Source: Moringa oleifera
Lineage: Eukaryota; Streptophyta; Magnoliopsida; Brassicales; Moringaceae
NCBI GenBank assembly: GCA_021397835.1
Contig: JAJFZO010000889.1
Span: 4,464,001 to 4,528,000 of the forward strand
Direction of reading: 5' to 3'
DNA: 64,000 nt
The notes under the pieces were generated by a model, which had not been told where the DNA came from, did no database searches, and saw nothing but the letters and a program-made list of their open reading frames with translations. Positions within the stretch are counted from its first letter, which is position 1. Every line of letters starts with the position of its first letter. This document shows positions 37,890-51,279 of this stretch, in pieces. The position numbers and the translations under genes are program-made.

Positions 37890-38780
37890 CTAGTCTATCT
37901 TCTTCTCCTTTTTCTCTTTGACAATCTTCTTCTTCATGTTCTTAATCACCTTCTCGTTAATCATATCACAAGATCTCCTTGATTTCTCCTTCACCCACTC
38001 CCCTGACCTCTTTATTCTGTCCTCATACTTCACATATATTGCAGGAACTGTCATGCCCATCACAACACCTACAAGCAGCACAAAGAGAATCACAAAAATC
38101 GGTGGAGGAGGAGAAGAAGAGAGTTCTTGAGGTTACCTATGAAAAGGAGTGTGTGCAGATCAAACAAGCTTCCGAGATAGGAAAGTAACAGTAGCCCGCC
38201 AACCGTTTTTGCGAAAACGGCCCAGTCTTCCTCTGCACTGACGCTGAACATCCATCTTATACCTTCTTCAACAAGTTCTCGACATGAATTTGCAGCATCA
38301 ATGGCGAACTCCTCTTTCACCTCCAATCTGGGTAAGTTTGGTTCTTCTCTGAAACCAAAGCACAAATAATACTTCTTGTTCTCTCTCTAAACAAGGATAA
38401 AGGAAAGTGTGAAGCATTAAATATATATGGAGAAGAAAATGATCTTACTTGCGAAGAAGCCTCAGCAAGTTTCCCCAAAAGAACGCAAAAGCGACAATAG
38501 ACATGGCGAGCCATGAAGCAATGGTGACGAAGTTGAACTGGTAAACTTGCAGCAACACCCATATAGCTGTTGAGATGGAAAGAACCGCTAAAGCCGGCCT
38601 CTTTCTCCTCCATAGGCATATGTCCTTCACAATATCTGCATCAGAACGAGAAGTAATTATGACGAAAGGCAACCAAAAATCAAGGAGCTAGTATATATGT
38701 ATGAATACTTGGAGCTCTGAATAAGTGGTTTGATCACCTGACTTTAACAGTAGGGATTGTGATGCATCAGACATATCCAT
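37890..38780 (-). CDS. RTNLB: reticulon-like protein, subfamily B (RTNLB)
   Basis: Four exons: 38738-38780, 38449-38635, 38137-38348, 37890-38068 (621 nt, 206 residues). After a short N-terminus (MDMSDASQSLLLKS), a reticulon homology domain begins with DIVKDICLWRRKRPALAVL. It has a first long hydrophobic hairpin (about residues 31-72), a hydrophilic loop with EVKEEFAIDAANSCRELVEE, and a second hairpin (about 110-160, VGGLLLLSYLGSLFDLHTLL, GMTVPAIYVKYEDRI). The C-terminus is Lys-rich (KKIVKEKKEKKID). RTNLB proteins wedge into and curve the tubular endoplasmic reticulum. At about 206 residues it belongs with the short plant RTNLBs; I cannot assign the exact member. No GT-AG or frame problems are seen. 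Confidence 0.88.
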
Positions 38781-41056
38781 GATTGACGAGAAAATGATCG
38801 TAATTAAGATTACTAAGGGGTACTCTTTGGTCTCCTGTTTGTCTGTGGACTGTTTCGTTAGCAACAAGAGAGAGTGAGATTGCTTTTATATTTACACGTT
38901 GACACCTATAAGGCGACGTGGAAGCCATGCAACCCTGGTGGCACCTTAAAGAGATTTCTTCTTATGCAACTATGGGTTAATACATATCTACCTTGTCTGT
39001 GGGTTTCTTCTGTTTCCTTATCTTTGAAGAAAATGGCTTGCTCTTTTTCATTCCTGATCTCATGATGGGCTCGAGCACAGTTTCCTCAAGGACATGGCTT
39101 CAAAGCTAAAGGGCCATTAAATTTGTTTTTTTTCCCCTGAAATTCGAGCTTCTCCTTTGAGAAACAGGATCTTCAGAAATCAATTAGAAAGCCAACAAAG
39201 TACAAGCCCAATAACTCGTGAAGTAGACCCAAGGCCTGGACTTCTCTCATGGCCCTAGTAAGACAGTGTCCAATTGGTGTATGCCCAAATACCTAGATGG
39301 TTGCTTCTGGGGCAACTCCTGATGCTGACATTATTACTACTACGGTGCACCAAGCAAGCTCGGCCCCTTAAGTCAATCACGAGCAAGCATCATGCTGAAA
39401 ACATAAATTATGATCTCAACTACTGGTTTTGTCTTCTTAGTCTCCTGGGGGGTTTAATCAGCTCATATATTGACAAATTACTGGATGGAGCAGCTAATTG
39501 GTACTGATCTTTGAAGTAACCATTGAAAAGCAATGGACTTTTTCAGAAGGACAATGATTTAAATGAATTTCTCTTCCAAGATGATCCTAGCATATGGGTT
39601 TCCATTAGAATTTAATTCATTTTACATTTTGGATGTTGTTTCCTCTTAGGTACAAATTCTGTTCTTGACTTTTTTTTTTTTAAACAAAAGAAAAATTTCA
39701 AGGCAAGGAGAGGGAGCGGTGCCTAGTGAAGTGCCAACGCGTGGCACCCACCATTGGTAGAGGTTGTAAATGCCCAAACTCGACTACCCAACACCTCATT
39801 ATGGGTTCCCATCATTGAAAATCCCACCGCCACCGGCCACCAGCCACTTCCTCATCCTCCTCCTCCTCTCTCTGTGTCACTTTATCTCCCTGCCTCTTAT
39901 CCACATTGTTGCTTAAAGGGTAGAGCTTGCTATTATAAGAGGCAATTGTTATAATACTGGTCGGATATTCAGGGCTAATCCCTCACCCAGATGTAAGAGA
40001 CCTGGCCTCGATGAAATTTAAGTGAATCTTCCACTTCTATCATTTCTTACAAAGATCTTGTTGGACAGATCTTGTTACTATAGGGGATTGGTTGACTTTT
40101 AAGTTAGTAGTTGTTTAAGTTGTACTTTTTGAGGTAAGGGGCTTTACAATGGACTACATGGCTGTTGGCTCAAGGCAGGTTCTCATGTCAAAATTGAGAC
40201 AAAATGCATTATTACAACAACTCTATCATATCTGCAGTTATGAATATTGTCCGACAGTTTAGTGTAATGGAAGCAAGCTGTCAAATTGATGCCGTTCTTA
40301 GCTGGTTTCCTCTTATAAAGAGAAAAAGCTCAAATCTTCAAGATGTATTCATGAATATGATTTCTCTTTGGACTAAGCAGCAGGGTCAATGTATCAGAAG
40401 AGCATCCAAGGAGTTCCTTAAAGGTTTCCCTGTAGAGAGATAAGAGTTGACTGATCAAGAAGACAGCTTCAGGTAGCTATTCCCAAAGGCTTCAGATTTT
40501 GGGATAAGAAAAGGCAATAAATTAGGTAATGTTTTAATAAAACTATCCATTTTGTTACTGATCTGCATGTGACGATCATATATTTATAGTTCATTGACAG
40601 AATATTATCCAATGGGGAGCAGTTGTCATAAACAGAGCACCTACTAATGCCTTCGAGTCCATGAGGAGCTTGCAGGACAGATTCTTAATACCCAACAGCC
40701 AGAAAAAAGAAATGAGAAAAAGAAACATACTAAAAAGCATGAACAGAGAACAAGAGATCCAAATCGTCATTTATAGTCAAAGAGAAGGGTAAAAAAAAGG
40801 AGAAGAAAAAAGAAGTAAAGGAATAATCAACGGCGAGATTAGAGGATTGGTTCGATTGTTGCTTTCTTAAAATACAAAATTGAGTGAACAGTAAAAAAAG
40901 CGTTGGCTAGAAGCAAACATTATAACGCGCAAACGCGTGAAATGCGCTGAATAATGAATATTTAGCCCCCTGCAACCTTAAAATACAAAACTTTATTTAA
41001 AAACAAGCAGACACTATTGCACTCCCGGTGGTGTAGCTTTTTCCCGCTTCTGCTCT
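38781..41056. other. intergenic between divergent RTNLB and first SKS gene
   Basis: About 2.3 kb with no supportable gene. Short open frames (for example 39754-39954 and 40204-40443) have no recognisable content. Confidence 0.55.
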
Positions 41057-41064
41057 TATAAAAG
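41057..41064 (+). promoter_or_regulatory. TATA box of the first SKS gene
   Basis: TATAAAAG lies about 190 bp upstream of the ATG. It would place the transcript start near 41090. A 5'UTR intron is then likely from 41120 (AATAG|GTACG) to 41242 (TCTACAG), ending 6 nt before the ATG at 41249. Confidence 0.6.
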
Positions 41065-41248
41065 CTCCCTTATTGCTCTGTTTTAGACTGTGACCCAGAA
41101 GAATAGAACCCTCGAATAGGTACGCCCTTTCTGTCTATCTTTCTCTATGGAAAGATGAAAGAGCATGATTAAGTACCTAATTTTTTTCATTACTTTGTTC
41201 TAGAATCTTACTGGGTTTTGGGTCAATGTCTCGTTTCTACAGGTAGAT

Positions 41249-44200
41249 ATGGGAAGAGCAATGATTCTCGAGCTGATTTGTGGAGTTTTGGCTGTTCTAG
41301 GTGGTGTTTCTGTGGTTAACGCGGATGACCCATATCGGTATTACACTTGGACTCTGACTTATGGGACTCTTTCTCCTCTTGGTGTTCCCCAACAGGTTGG
41401 TGGCAGTCCTATATTCAGAATCTAGAATCTATCGTCGCAATTTTCTTGTCTTTTGAATCTAAAATATTTCATGCTCGTGAAGGTTATCCTTATCAATGAT
41501 CAATTTCCTGGTCCAAGACTCGATGTGGTGACTAATGACAACATTATCCTCAACCTCATTAACAAGCTGGACCAGCCTTTTCTCTTGACCTGGTGATTCT
41601 TCAGTCTCTATATCTTTTGATTCAAGATTTGGTTGGTTGATTAAGTTCTTCTCTATCGCTGATATACCTCACTTATCTCCTCGTTTTAGCTGCATCTAAT
41701 GAACTCAGAAGTTGATGAAACTCAGCATTGCCCTTTCTTGGTGAAATTTTTACATATGTCAATCTCTTGAACCCAATTGTTACTTGTAAGTTTGCAAGAA
41801 ACAAAGAGGAAAGCAAATGCAGCTAATCTAAGTTGAATAATTGAGTTATTCCACTTAAGCAGAACCTTGAGTGAGAAACTCCCACCTAAATTAAGGTTAC
41901 AGATTGTACTGATAAGTGATAAGAAAACTCGCTCGGTTATATCTTCTCCTGCAACTATGAATATCTACCCTCTAAAATGCTGGAAAAAATGTTATTCTCT
42001 TATTTGCTTGTGGCATCAGAATGAACATTGTGTATATGGTTTGCTAAGTTTGTGTTCTGATACTACTAGGAATGGAATTAAACAAAGGAAGAACTCATGG
42101 CAAGATGGAGTATTGGGAACCAACTGTCCCGTTCCTCCAAACTCGAACTACACATACAAGTTTCAGACCAAGGATCAGATTGGGTCCTACTTTTATTTCC
42201 CATCGACCCTAATGCATAGAGCCGCTGGAGGATATGGAGGTCTCAATGTCTATGAGAGACCTAAGATTCCAGTCCCTTTCCCCAACCCTGATGGAGACTT
42301 CACTTTGCTCATTGGTGACTGGTACAAGACCAACCATAAGGTGAGGTTCCCCTGCATTTCTTTGATGCTTGAAGAAACAATCAATTAGAAATCACTTGTT
42401 GGGTGTTGATACTGTTAGAATAATTTAGTTGTATGTTCTAGTTCTGAAGTCCTCAAAATATGACTTTCCAAGTTGGAAACCGTTTGATATCTGTTCATAT
42501 CCAAAGTTATGATTCTCTTTCAATTTTGAATGAATTAGTGATGCTAAAATTAAGCTTGTTTCTTGTAACTGATTCCTTTTTGCTGTCCATAGACCATTTT
42601 TATATGTTGCTGTGTTTGGTACTCAAGAAAATTTATTGGTGATTTCGAAGAAACCTAGGAAAGTCTTATTAGATATGTGAGTTGAAGTGGGTGTCTTAAC
42701 GTTCCTAGTACATCCGTAAAACTTTTGGCCATCTAGCTGGTGAAGATGTCCTTGATAAGCGTTCTTTACTTTACTGTGATGCTTGAAAACAATGCTTGAG
42801 GACACATCTGTTGGATGCTAGGTCCTGTCTGTACAGATTCTTTTACATTTTACATTCTAGCTAAGTTCACAGTGGTGTTCTGTCATGTTCAACCACTCAC
42901 TTGCATCACGATGTTTGCAGACACTACAGCAATCTCTGGACTCGGGGAAGCTTCTCCCATTTCCAGATGGGGTTCTTATAAATGGCCAGGCTCAATCTAC
43001 ATTCAGTGGTGATCAAGGTAATCCTTAGCTTTATCTCGTTAAAATAATGGGTCTTAGTTTTCTGAATGAAAAGCTGATGTCACGTTTCTTCCAACGATGT
43101 ATATTTTTTATGTTTTCAGGTAAAACTTACATGTTCAGAATCTCAAACGTGGGCTTAACGACCTCCTTGAACTTCAGGATTCAAGGCCACTCCTTGAAGT
43201 TAGTTGAGGTTGAGGGATCTCACACAATGCAGAACATATATGATTCTCTTGATGTACATGTCGGCCAATCTGTGGCTGTCTTAGTAAACTTAAATCAGCC
43301 TCCCAAGGACTATTACATTGTTGCATCCACTAGATTTACCAGGCGTGTTCTAACTGCAACTGCTGTGTTGCACTATTCGAACTCTCACTCCCCAGTTGCT
43401 GGGCCTCTTCCTGCTGCTCCAGTCGGACAGTTGCATTGGTCCATGAGGCAAGCCAGAACATACAGGTGCTAAAGAATTTAGCAGATTTCACCATTCAGAC
43501 ACAGCTTGTTATGTGCTGATTCTTATAGCTTCTTCTGTCTTACAGGTGGAACTTGACAGCCAGTGCAGCCAGGCCAAATCCACAGGGCTCATTCCATTAT
43601 GGAAAGATAACTCCCACAAAGACTATTATACTGGCCAATTCAGCTCCCCTGATAAATGGGAAGCAGCGTTATGCAGTTAATGGTGTTTCCTACGTTAATG
43701 CTGATACCCCTCTAAAGCTTGCAGATTATTTTAACATTGCTGGAGTTTTCAGTGTGAATTCCATCGAAAGCCTTCCTTCCAATGGACCTGCATCCATAGC
43801 TACCTCTGTTATGCAAACTTCTCTCCATGATTTCATTGAGGTTATCTTTCAGAACAACGAAAACGCAATGCAATCTTGGCATCTCGATGGTTATGATTTC
43901 TGGGTGGTTGGGTGAGTCTCGTTTTGATCTGTCATATGTTCATCTAGCTAGTCAGGTTGGTTTCTAATCACTCCTTTTGCGACATATGCAGATATGGTGC
44001 TGGGCAATGGACAGCTGCCAAGAGAAGAACTTACAATCTAGTTGATGGCCTCACCAGACATACTGCTCAGGTAAACACAGATCTGAGGTTTGAATGATCC
44101 CTTCTGTTTGCTTCTCATTTATATTTTCGTGATACACAGTTCATTTAATTTCCTGCAGGTATATCCAAATTCTTGGACGAGTATATTAGTCTCCTTGGAC

Positions 44201-44362
44201 AACCAAGGGATGTGGAACATGAGGTCTGCAATATGGGACAGGCAGTATCTGGGGCAACAATTTTATCTTCGGGTCTGGAACGCGGTTCACAGCCTTGCTA
44301 ACGAATATGACATTCCTTCCAATGTTCTGCTCTGTGGCAAAGCCGTCGGTAGGCACCATTAG
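41249..44362 (+). CDS. SKS: SKU5-similar multicopper-oxidase-like protein, copy 1
   Basis: Eight exons: 41249-41395, 41483-41592, 42070-42340, 42921-43017, 43120-43465, 43546-43911, 43992-44070, 44159-44362 (1620 nt, 539 residues). Residues 1-25 are a signal peptide, cleaved after SVVNA before DDPYRYY. Three cupredoxin-like domains follow, with family landmarks YYTWTLTYGTLSPLG, NGIKQRKNSWQDGV, NCPVPPNSNYTYKF, RISNVGL, DVHVGQSVAVLV, NPQGSFHYG and QSWHLDGYDFWVVG. Most copper-ligand histidines of ascorbate oxidase are replaced (HWHG becomes LTWNG), so it is probably not an active oxidase. SKU5 relatives act at the cell wall and plasma membrane in directional growth; SKS members also act in pollen and roots. 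The ending CGKAVGRHH shows no GPI-type hydrophobic tail. It resembles the short SKS15-SKS18 group, and its position suggests SKS17/SKS15. Confidence 0.94.
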
Positions 44363-47300
44363 TTTGATTAATCAATGGTGTATTTATTCTCAGTCATGAG
44401 GGTTTGACTGCACGAAAACAAGAACAGAGGAAAAAAGCAGTAGAGAAAAGAAGCATAGCAAATGTTTGGCCTTAAAAGGCTTTAGGCGGAAGTCTTCAAT
44501 CCTGTGTCATTTTTCACAAGCTTTATATGATTGAATTCCCCATTTCTTGTGAATCTATAGTTTCTCACTTGTTAAACTGAATACCATTCATTAGTTCAAT
44601 TACCATTGAGAAATGCTAATAAAGCGATTACGTTGAACTCCAACTCGATTTTCATAGTTCCAAATGCTTCATACCAACTTTCAGTAATGGATTTTGCTTA
44701 ATATTTTCTGGGATGGGAAAATCAGACTGGATACTGAACTTAACCAGGATGCCTAAAATCAGACAGTAAATTGAACTTGCTCAGCTAACCAGGGTGCCTA
44801 AACTTAAGGATCAGCCACTCTGTTGAGTACCAAGAGACAGTTTCAACTTCTTTTGAAGACAGGATGCCCAATTCAAATAATTGTCAGCCATAGCATGCAA
44901 AGCAGAACCTACGAGCAATGCAAGAAATTTGAATCTGTATAGTTTTTTCATGGAAGTTAGGGCTTTTCTGTGGAGGAATGGACAAAGAAACTCTAAGAAG
45001 AATGAAATATTAAAGGAAAGGAAATTGCTCCATGCATGTATCCAACATGAAGAACCTAGATGAAGATCTGAACTTACAAACTTTAAGAGAAGAGAAAAGG
45101 AAAAAATATAGCTCCATGAAGAAAAAGAAGAGGAACCCTTAAGATATCTTGAAGAGCCTGTAGCCAGTTGGAGAGTTGTTTCTTGATCAATGGTTGATGA
45201 GAAGAATTTAAAACAACTAAGAAGAAGTTAATTACATGAAATATATGGTTTGTTTTAGTTAATTAAAAATTCATGATTCATGAAATCCACATGAAGAGAA
45301 TTAATATCACATGTATTGGACCGTCATAATTGCATAATGTAATGTTGTGTGTTTCCTATGAGATCTAGTCTTGGGATGCATACTAGTGTGGTGATGACTT
45401 GCCCATTAAAACATCTACTAGTTGACTCCATTGGCTTTCTTGTTTTCTTTATGCCTAAAGGTACCCATATGTAATTAACTCAAATGGTACCACCTTTTAA
45501 GAAGAAAAGGTAAAATGTTCATACAATGAACCTAAGTTTCTAGCAAAGTGAGAAGCAGACAACATTTGATCTTTTGTTAATTATGGCAAAATACGATTAC
45601 ATTACAACGTTTTCATTCTTTTTAGGTAAATGGGCATTGCCTTTTGGATTCAAATGGGCAATTTCATATAAAAATCGAGCCTCAATTAAATTGATCCGGT
45701 GCTCGTTGCGGTATTCATCGGTGCTTTGCTACTCACATTACATGTTGAGGGCTCCATGTGAATCTCAAAAATGAGTACAAGGCAAACATCTATGCATCTT
45801 GGAAGAGGCAAAATAAATATATAGTTGTATTAACGCTGAAAAATTAAATGAGATTAAAATTTTCGGTCAATTTAAATTACGTCAAAATTTTTAAAATATA
45901 ATAATACATGATAATTTAATAAAATAAATAATTAAAATTCATTATTCATTTTTAATTAATATAATAAATCTATAAAATTAATTTTTATTTAAAAATTCAA
46001 TGCAGGAAATGGTTAAAACATGTTAATCTTTTCAATTGAGAGAGTTGATTAAGTACTCTGTATTTCACATTAATCTTTTGAATACATGACATTTTGTGTA
46101 TGATGTAATTATTCCATCTTGTTTCCTGAATTATTCATAAAAAGCTGTGTTGTGAGGATGTGAAGTACAACCCACTTGTGAAAACTTATTAGGATAATCT
46201 TTATATATAAATATGATTATTAATCTTATGAGCCATTATTATCGATCAGACCAAAAATGAATAGAAAATCAATTAAATCGACTTAATTCAATGGTGTAAT
46301 ACACGGCCTCTGTGTTGCAAAAAGTTACTTGAGCTGAATTGAACTCAATTAGTGAGATTTTTAATCATGGTCAAGATCAAATTGTAGATTATAATTAACC
46401 ACTAATGTTAACTATTTTGACGACCCATTTCAATTTTCTTTTGTTATACTTGTTGGGTTCACCAGGACCCGAGTAACGCCCCAACACACAGCAGCCCAAA
46501 TGGCCTTTCTCCTTCAGTTGGCATAACTGCCGTACCTGTTCGGCTGCTCCATTCAATGCCATGGCGGGAAAACCATGAAAAAGTTCTTCCTTATTCTTCT
46601 TCGAGAAAGGTCAACAAGCCAGCCAAGCGCACAAGGAAACAACACAACAGATAGTAACCATATGAGTTGTGATGATGAGCTTATTAAATGTGGGAGATGG
46701 ATTTCATCCAGGCTTGCTTGCCTTTGTCTTCGGTTCTTGCGTCCTCTCATGTGAAGCAAAATGTCTGTGTTTTAACTATTTTATTCTTTTCTTCCAAACT
46801 CAGCACATGAACTTCAAGTCGATTAGAGATTAAGCCAGTTTTCCTGTACGCGTTTTCATGGATATCATTTTGTTCAATACAAATCGCAAAGTCAATCGGA
46901 TTTATGCAATAAATGGGGATCCGTTCTCGGCTGCGGCATCCCCGGCCACTTCAATTCTTTAGATCTTTCTTCCTCTTCCACCGACGGATCCAAGAGAACC
47001 CAAAGAAGCAGAGATAAGAAAAGAAGGGTGAGGGTTTAATTTGCAGGTCTCAAGAAAATCTAGTCAAACTGGCAACTTGGCTTACATATTAATGACTCAA
47101 TGTTTTTATTTTTAATGTTTTCTTTTGTAGGAGTTCTTGAGCTCAGATGAGTTATGGAGGAGCATGTAAGCTGAGCATTAAGTGCGCCGCAAATGAGCTT
47201 TGCTTGCATGGGTTTAGGTGTCCATGCACCTGATCGTCACTCCCCTTTTATATATATATATATATATAAGGGTGCGTCGATGTTGGCACACTACCTGCAA

Positions 47301-47666
47301 ATTCTCAGTTTCATCTCTCCACTTCCATTTCTTGGGAAAATATATACCGAACTTTGGTATGTTTCTCTTTTATTCTTCTTGATACCCAGCACAGTTATGG
47401 GCATTTTAAAGCACTTTAATTTCTTTAGTTTTCTTAGATCATCATCTCCTTCGAGAAAAAAGTGCTAGTGTTTTTGTAAACAGGCTCACACTTTCATGCA
47501 CAGATTTTGGAACTTACCATTTGTTTTGGGATCGTTTCATTTAGTTATGACTTCCATGCTGATTTGAGTTTCTGAGGAGATTTCTTCTGATTGGTTCAAG
47601 CCATCGATCTTTCTTTCCTTCGTTGGGCAGGTACATCTGAATTTGGGAAAACATTAACGGAAAGAG
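44363..47666. other. spacer between the tandem SKS genes
   Basis: About 3.3 kb. It holds the first SKS 3'UTR, AT-rich DNA (45840-46330), a (TA)n run at 47249-47268 and the likely promoter and 5'UTR of the second SKS gene. No extra gene or SKS fragment is recognisable. Confidence 0.55.
47249..47268. repeat. (TA)n microsatellite upstream of the second SKS gene
   Basis: A perfect TA run about 400 bp before the ATG. It could also serve as a TATA region (TATATAAGGG) for the gene, but this is uncertain. Confidence 0.7.
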
Positions 47667-50118
47667 ATGAAGCAGCAGGCCATTTCCCTGCAATTTTTAC
47701 TTGGGTTACTTGCTTGCTTGATGAGTGTCTTCTGGGTGAATGCAGAAGACCCTTATAGATATTACACTTGGACAATCACACATGGAACCATCGCTCCTCT
47801 TGGTGTTCCTCAAATGGTTGGCTTCTGCTGCCAAGCAAAAAGTTCCACACATTCAACATGGTAATATATATTTGATAGATCCACAAGTTTCCTGATTCAA
47901 TTTTCCTTGATGTTTACGCAGGGAATCCTGATAAACGGCAAGTTTCCAGGTCCTCCTATTGAAGCAGTAACGAACGATAACATAGTCGTGAATGTCATCA
48001 ACAAGTTGGATGATCCTTTCCTCATTACATGGTTAGTTCTCCGTTCAAATTGTTTCCTTTTACTCTATATCAAGATTCAACAATGATTTCAGTAAAGGCT
48101 GATTTAGTTTTCCGGCTGGGAATCAGGAACGGAGTTAAACAAAGAAAGACTCCTTGGCAAGACGGAGTTCTGGGAACCAATTGCCCAATTCCTCCTAACT
48201 CAAACTGGACGTATAAGTTCCAGCTGAAAGATCAGATCGGAACCTACACGTACTTCCCTTCAACTAAAATGCATAGAGCTTCTGGTGCTTTTGGAGCTCT
48301 CAATATCGCGTCAAGGTCGGTGATATCAATTCCATATCCAACTCCTGCGGGAGAATTCACCCTGCTCGTTGGCGACTGGTACAAATCTAGCCACAAGGTT
48401 CAGAAGCATAGATCATACAGCTTCATCAACTTCAATATCATATTAATTAAATGGCCTGGTACATCTTATATATCACTTAGACACTTATATGTAATATTTG
48501 TGTAAATGCTTGATGTTTACAGGAGTTAGAAAATACCCTGGACAAGGGTTATCCTCTGCCTCTTCCTGATGGTCTTCTGATAAATGGTGTCCCCAAATCC
48601 TTCACCTTCACTGGTGTAAAAGGTAAAAATCATGTTACAATCTTTTATCTTCTTGCTTTCATGGAATGTATATATGTTCCTGAAGTGTTGAGAGGAACGA
48701 ATTCGGAGAACATAAGCATTGAATTGAAATTGGTGAAATCTTTCAGGCAAGACCTACAAGTTCAGGGTCTCGAATGTCGGCGTAGCAACATCGATCAACT
48801 TCAGGATCCAGGGCCATAACATGACACTAGTTGAAGTTGAAGGAGCTCATACTTTGCAAGAGGAGTACGAGTCACTTGACGTTCACGTGGGTCAGTCTGT
48901 GACTGTCTTGGTTACCTTAAAGAAAGCAGCCAAAGACTATTACATCGTTGCCTCTACCCGTTTCACAAGGCCAACCCTCACAGCGACTGCAATTCTTCAC
49001 TACGATGGTTCCAAAGCCAAAGCCTCTCTGCCACTGCCTGCCCCTCCAACTTATCAGATGCACGGGTCCATGAAGCAAGCCCGGACCATCAGGTAGCAAT
49101 CAACATTTGTTTGTCCAGTTGACTAGAATCAGATTCTCTGTAAATTATAACGGTGTTGAAAACATATCTTTTTATCTTCTCATAAAAAATTTGAGCACAA
49201 CTCAGATCAGTAGAGAAATTTTAACCCTGTATGCTAATTGTTGTGTCACTTTTGGTATGGGAAGATTGAACTTGACAGCAAATGCAGCCAGGCCAAACCC
49301 TCAGGGTTCATTCCATTATGGACAGATACCGATTATGAAGACACTTATCCTTGCCAATTCAGCAGCTAAGATCGATGGGAAGCTCCGATATGCTGTTAAC
49401 CGAGTCTCTTATGTTGATCCAACCACTCCACTGAAGCTTGCAGACTGGTTTAACATCCCTGGTGTCTTCGATTTCAAGACAATTAAGGAGACTCCTACTC
49501 CTGGTCCTACAACCCTCGGCACATCAGTCATCGGGACTGCCCTTCATGACTTCGTGGAAATCATCTTCCAGAACAATGAGACTACTCTCCAGTCCTGGCA
49601 TTTGGATGGAACTAGTGTCTTCGTTGTAGGGTAGGCCCCTAGGCCGCTAATTCCTTCATTTGACACTTACCCATTTCATTAATCTTTGAAACAATCACAC
49701 TGTTATATTAATTTGTCACTCAAAATTTCAGATATGGTGGTGGCAAGTGGACTCCTTCTATGAGGGAACGCTACAACTTCAACGATGGCATTTCCAGGCA
49801 CACTGTTGAGGTACCTACACGAGCAAACCATTCATCTTTTTGGGTATCTAGCATATTGTACACTGCCAGAATTTTTCAATTGAACTAATTGGAGAACTCT
49901 TAATTGTGAATCAATAGGTGTATCCAAAATCCTGGAGTGCAATCCTTGTGTCGCTGGACAACAAGGGTATGTGGAACTTGAGGTCTCAAATCTGGTCAAG
50001 GCGGTATCTTGGGCAGCAGCTCTACGTAAGAGTTTGGAACAATGAACACAGCCTGTTCACAGAGTATGATATCCCAGAGAACGCACTGCTTTGTGGCAAG
50101 GCCAAGCAGTACTTGTAG
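47667..50118 (+). CDS. SKS: SKU5-similar multicopper-oxidase-like protein, copy 2
   Basis: Eight exons: 47667-47816, 47922-48031, 48127-48397, 48523-48622, 48747-49092, 49265-49630, 49732-49810, 49918-50118 (1623 nt, 540 residues). Exons 2, 3, 5, 6 and 7 have exactly the lengths of those in the first SKS gene and all intron phases agree, so the two are a tandem duplicate pair. Residues 1-26 are a signal peptide ending WVNA before EDPYRYY. The cupredoxin domains carry the same landmarks, and the type-1 copper histidine region reads QSWHLDGTSVFVVG, so oxidase activity again seems lost. Intron 5 ends at GGGAAG, giving RLNLT where copy 1 has RWNLT. The C-terminus is CGKAKQYL. Apoplastic or cell-surface location is expected. 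The proteins are clearly homologous but well diverged, so the duplication is not recent. Confidence 0.94.
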
Positions 50119-51279
50119 GCATGCAGCAGTAGCTACCTTCATGTGTATCCTGTTAATTCCTTTCATTTAAATTCTGATTTTCATTGAAAACCTTATATCT
50201 CAGTTAGGAGGGTGTGACTGTGACTGTGACGTCAAGAAATAGGCAGTGTATCACTAGCTAGCTCTTAGCACCAAGCCCAAAATATTGTTGTTTTAAATCA
50301 CTTCGTTAACTATAATGACAATAACAATGTTTCGCTCTCTGTTAGAATTATCCTTTTTCGTGATTATTTACAATATATTACAAGATGATTCTTAGAGCAA
50401 ATCACATATGGTCATGTAATAATAATGCATACAGTAGTGACAATAACTTAGAGAAGAAAATATACTAGAGCCTGCAGATTTCTTGGTACTTCACTCAATT
50501 TCTAGTGCTGGAATGGAATAAAACTATGACTGGCTGCAGAGAAGGCAGCAGGCTAGCCAAGACACAAGATAGGAATAGGAAAAAGATGGTAAAAGGCTGC
50601 AAAAGGAATCTATATATCGTACAACTATGACGATTAATCAAATTAGTGTTTAAGATATAAAGACTGCTGCTTCACACTCCAATTATCACTTTCTCGTAAG
50701 AAAACAACCAGAGATTCTTCATATGCAGCCCACCACCACCACCACACAATCTCTTACTACATGAAAAGAAAACCCTAGGTTTTTTCTGAGTTAACCGAGA
50801 TGGTAAGCCCTTTTACCCATGTTGGATTTGTTCTTATTTCTTCAAGAACCCCATGGATCATTCTTTATATCATGAGGGAAAACCATCTAGAGATCTTTCC
50901 TTCTCTGGTCTCAATCACCGAAGTATGATTTTGAAGACTTTCGCCAATTTAAGAAGGAACTGTATAACTTAGCAGAAACTGTGGCTATTTTCTGTGAGAA
51001 AATGAAAATCTTCAGAACCAAGAAACAGTCCAGATGAAACAGCTGAGATTTTCCATTTCTACCAATTCTTGGTCCTTGGTACAGTACCCTCATGAGTTAA
51101 CACACCTTAAAGCACACGGAAAAGAAAAAAAACAAATTGACAGGCAGAAGAAAGAACCTGATAAGCTAGAGCTATAGCCGTGTTCATATTCTAGAACCCA
51201 GATAACCACAATAGAATACATTAACATGTGCAGGCAAGAAACTATAGGAACATAGTAGCAGAAAGAAAATAAGAGATTC
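50119..51279. other. convergent spacer, SKS copy 2 and Dof 3' regions
   Basis: This holds both 3'UTRs. The part from about 50520 on is duplicated near 58750-59100 (see the segmental duplication). Within it 50685-50830 is especially similar to 58945-59080, although neither stretch is obviously coding. Confidence 0.6.
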
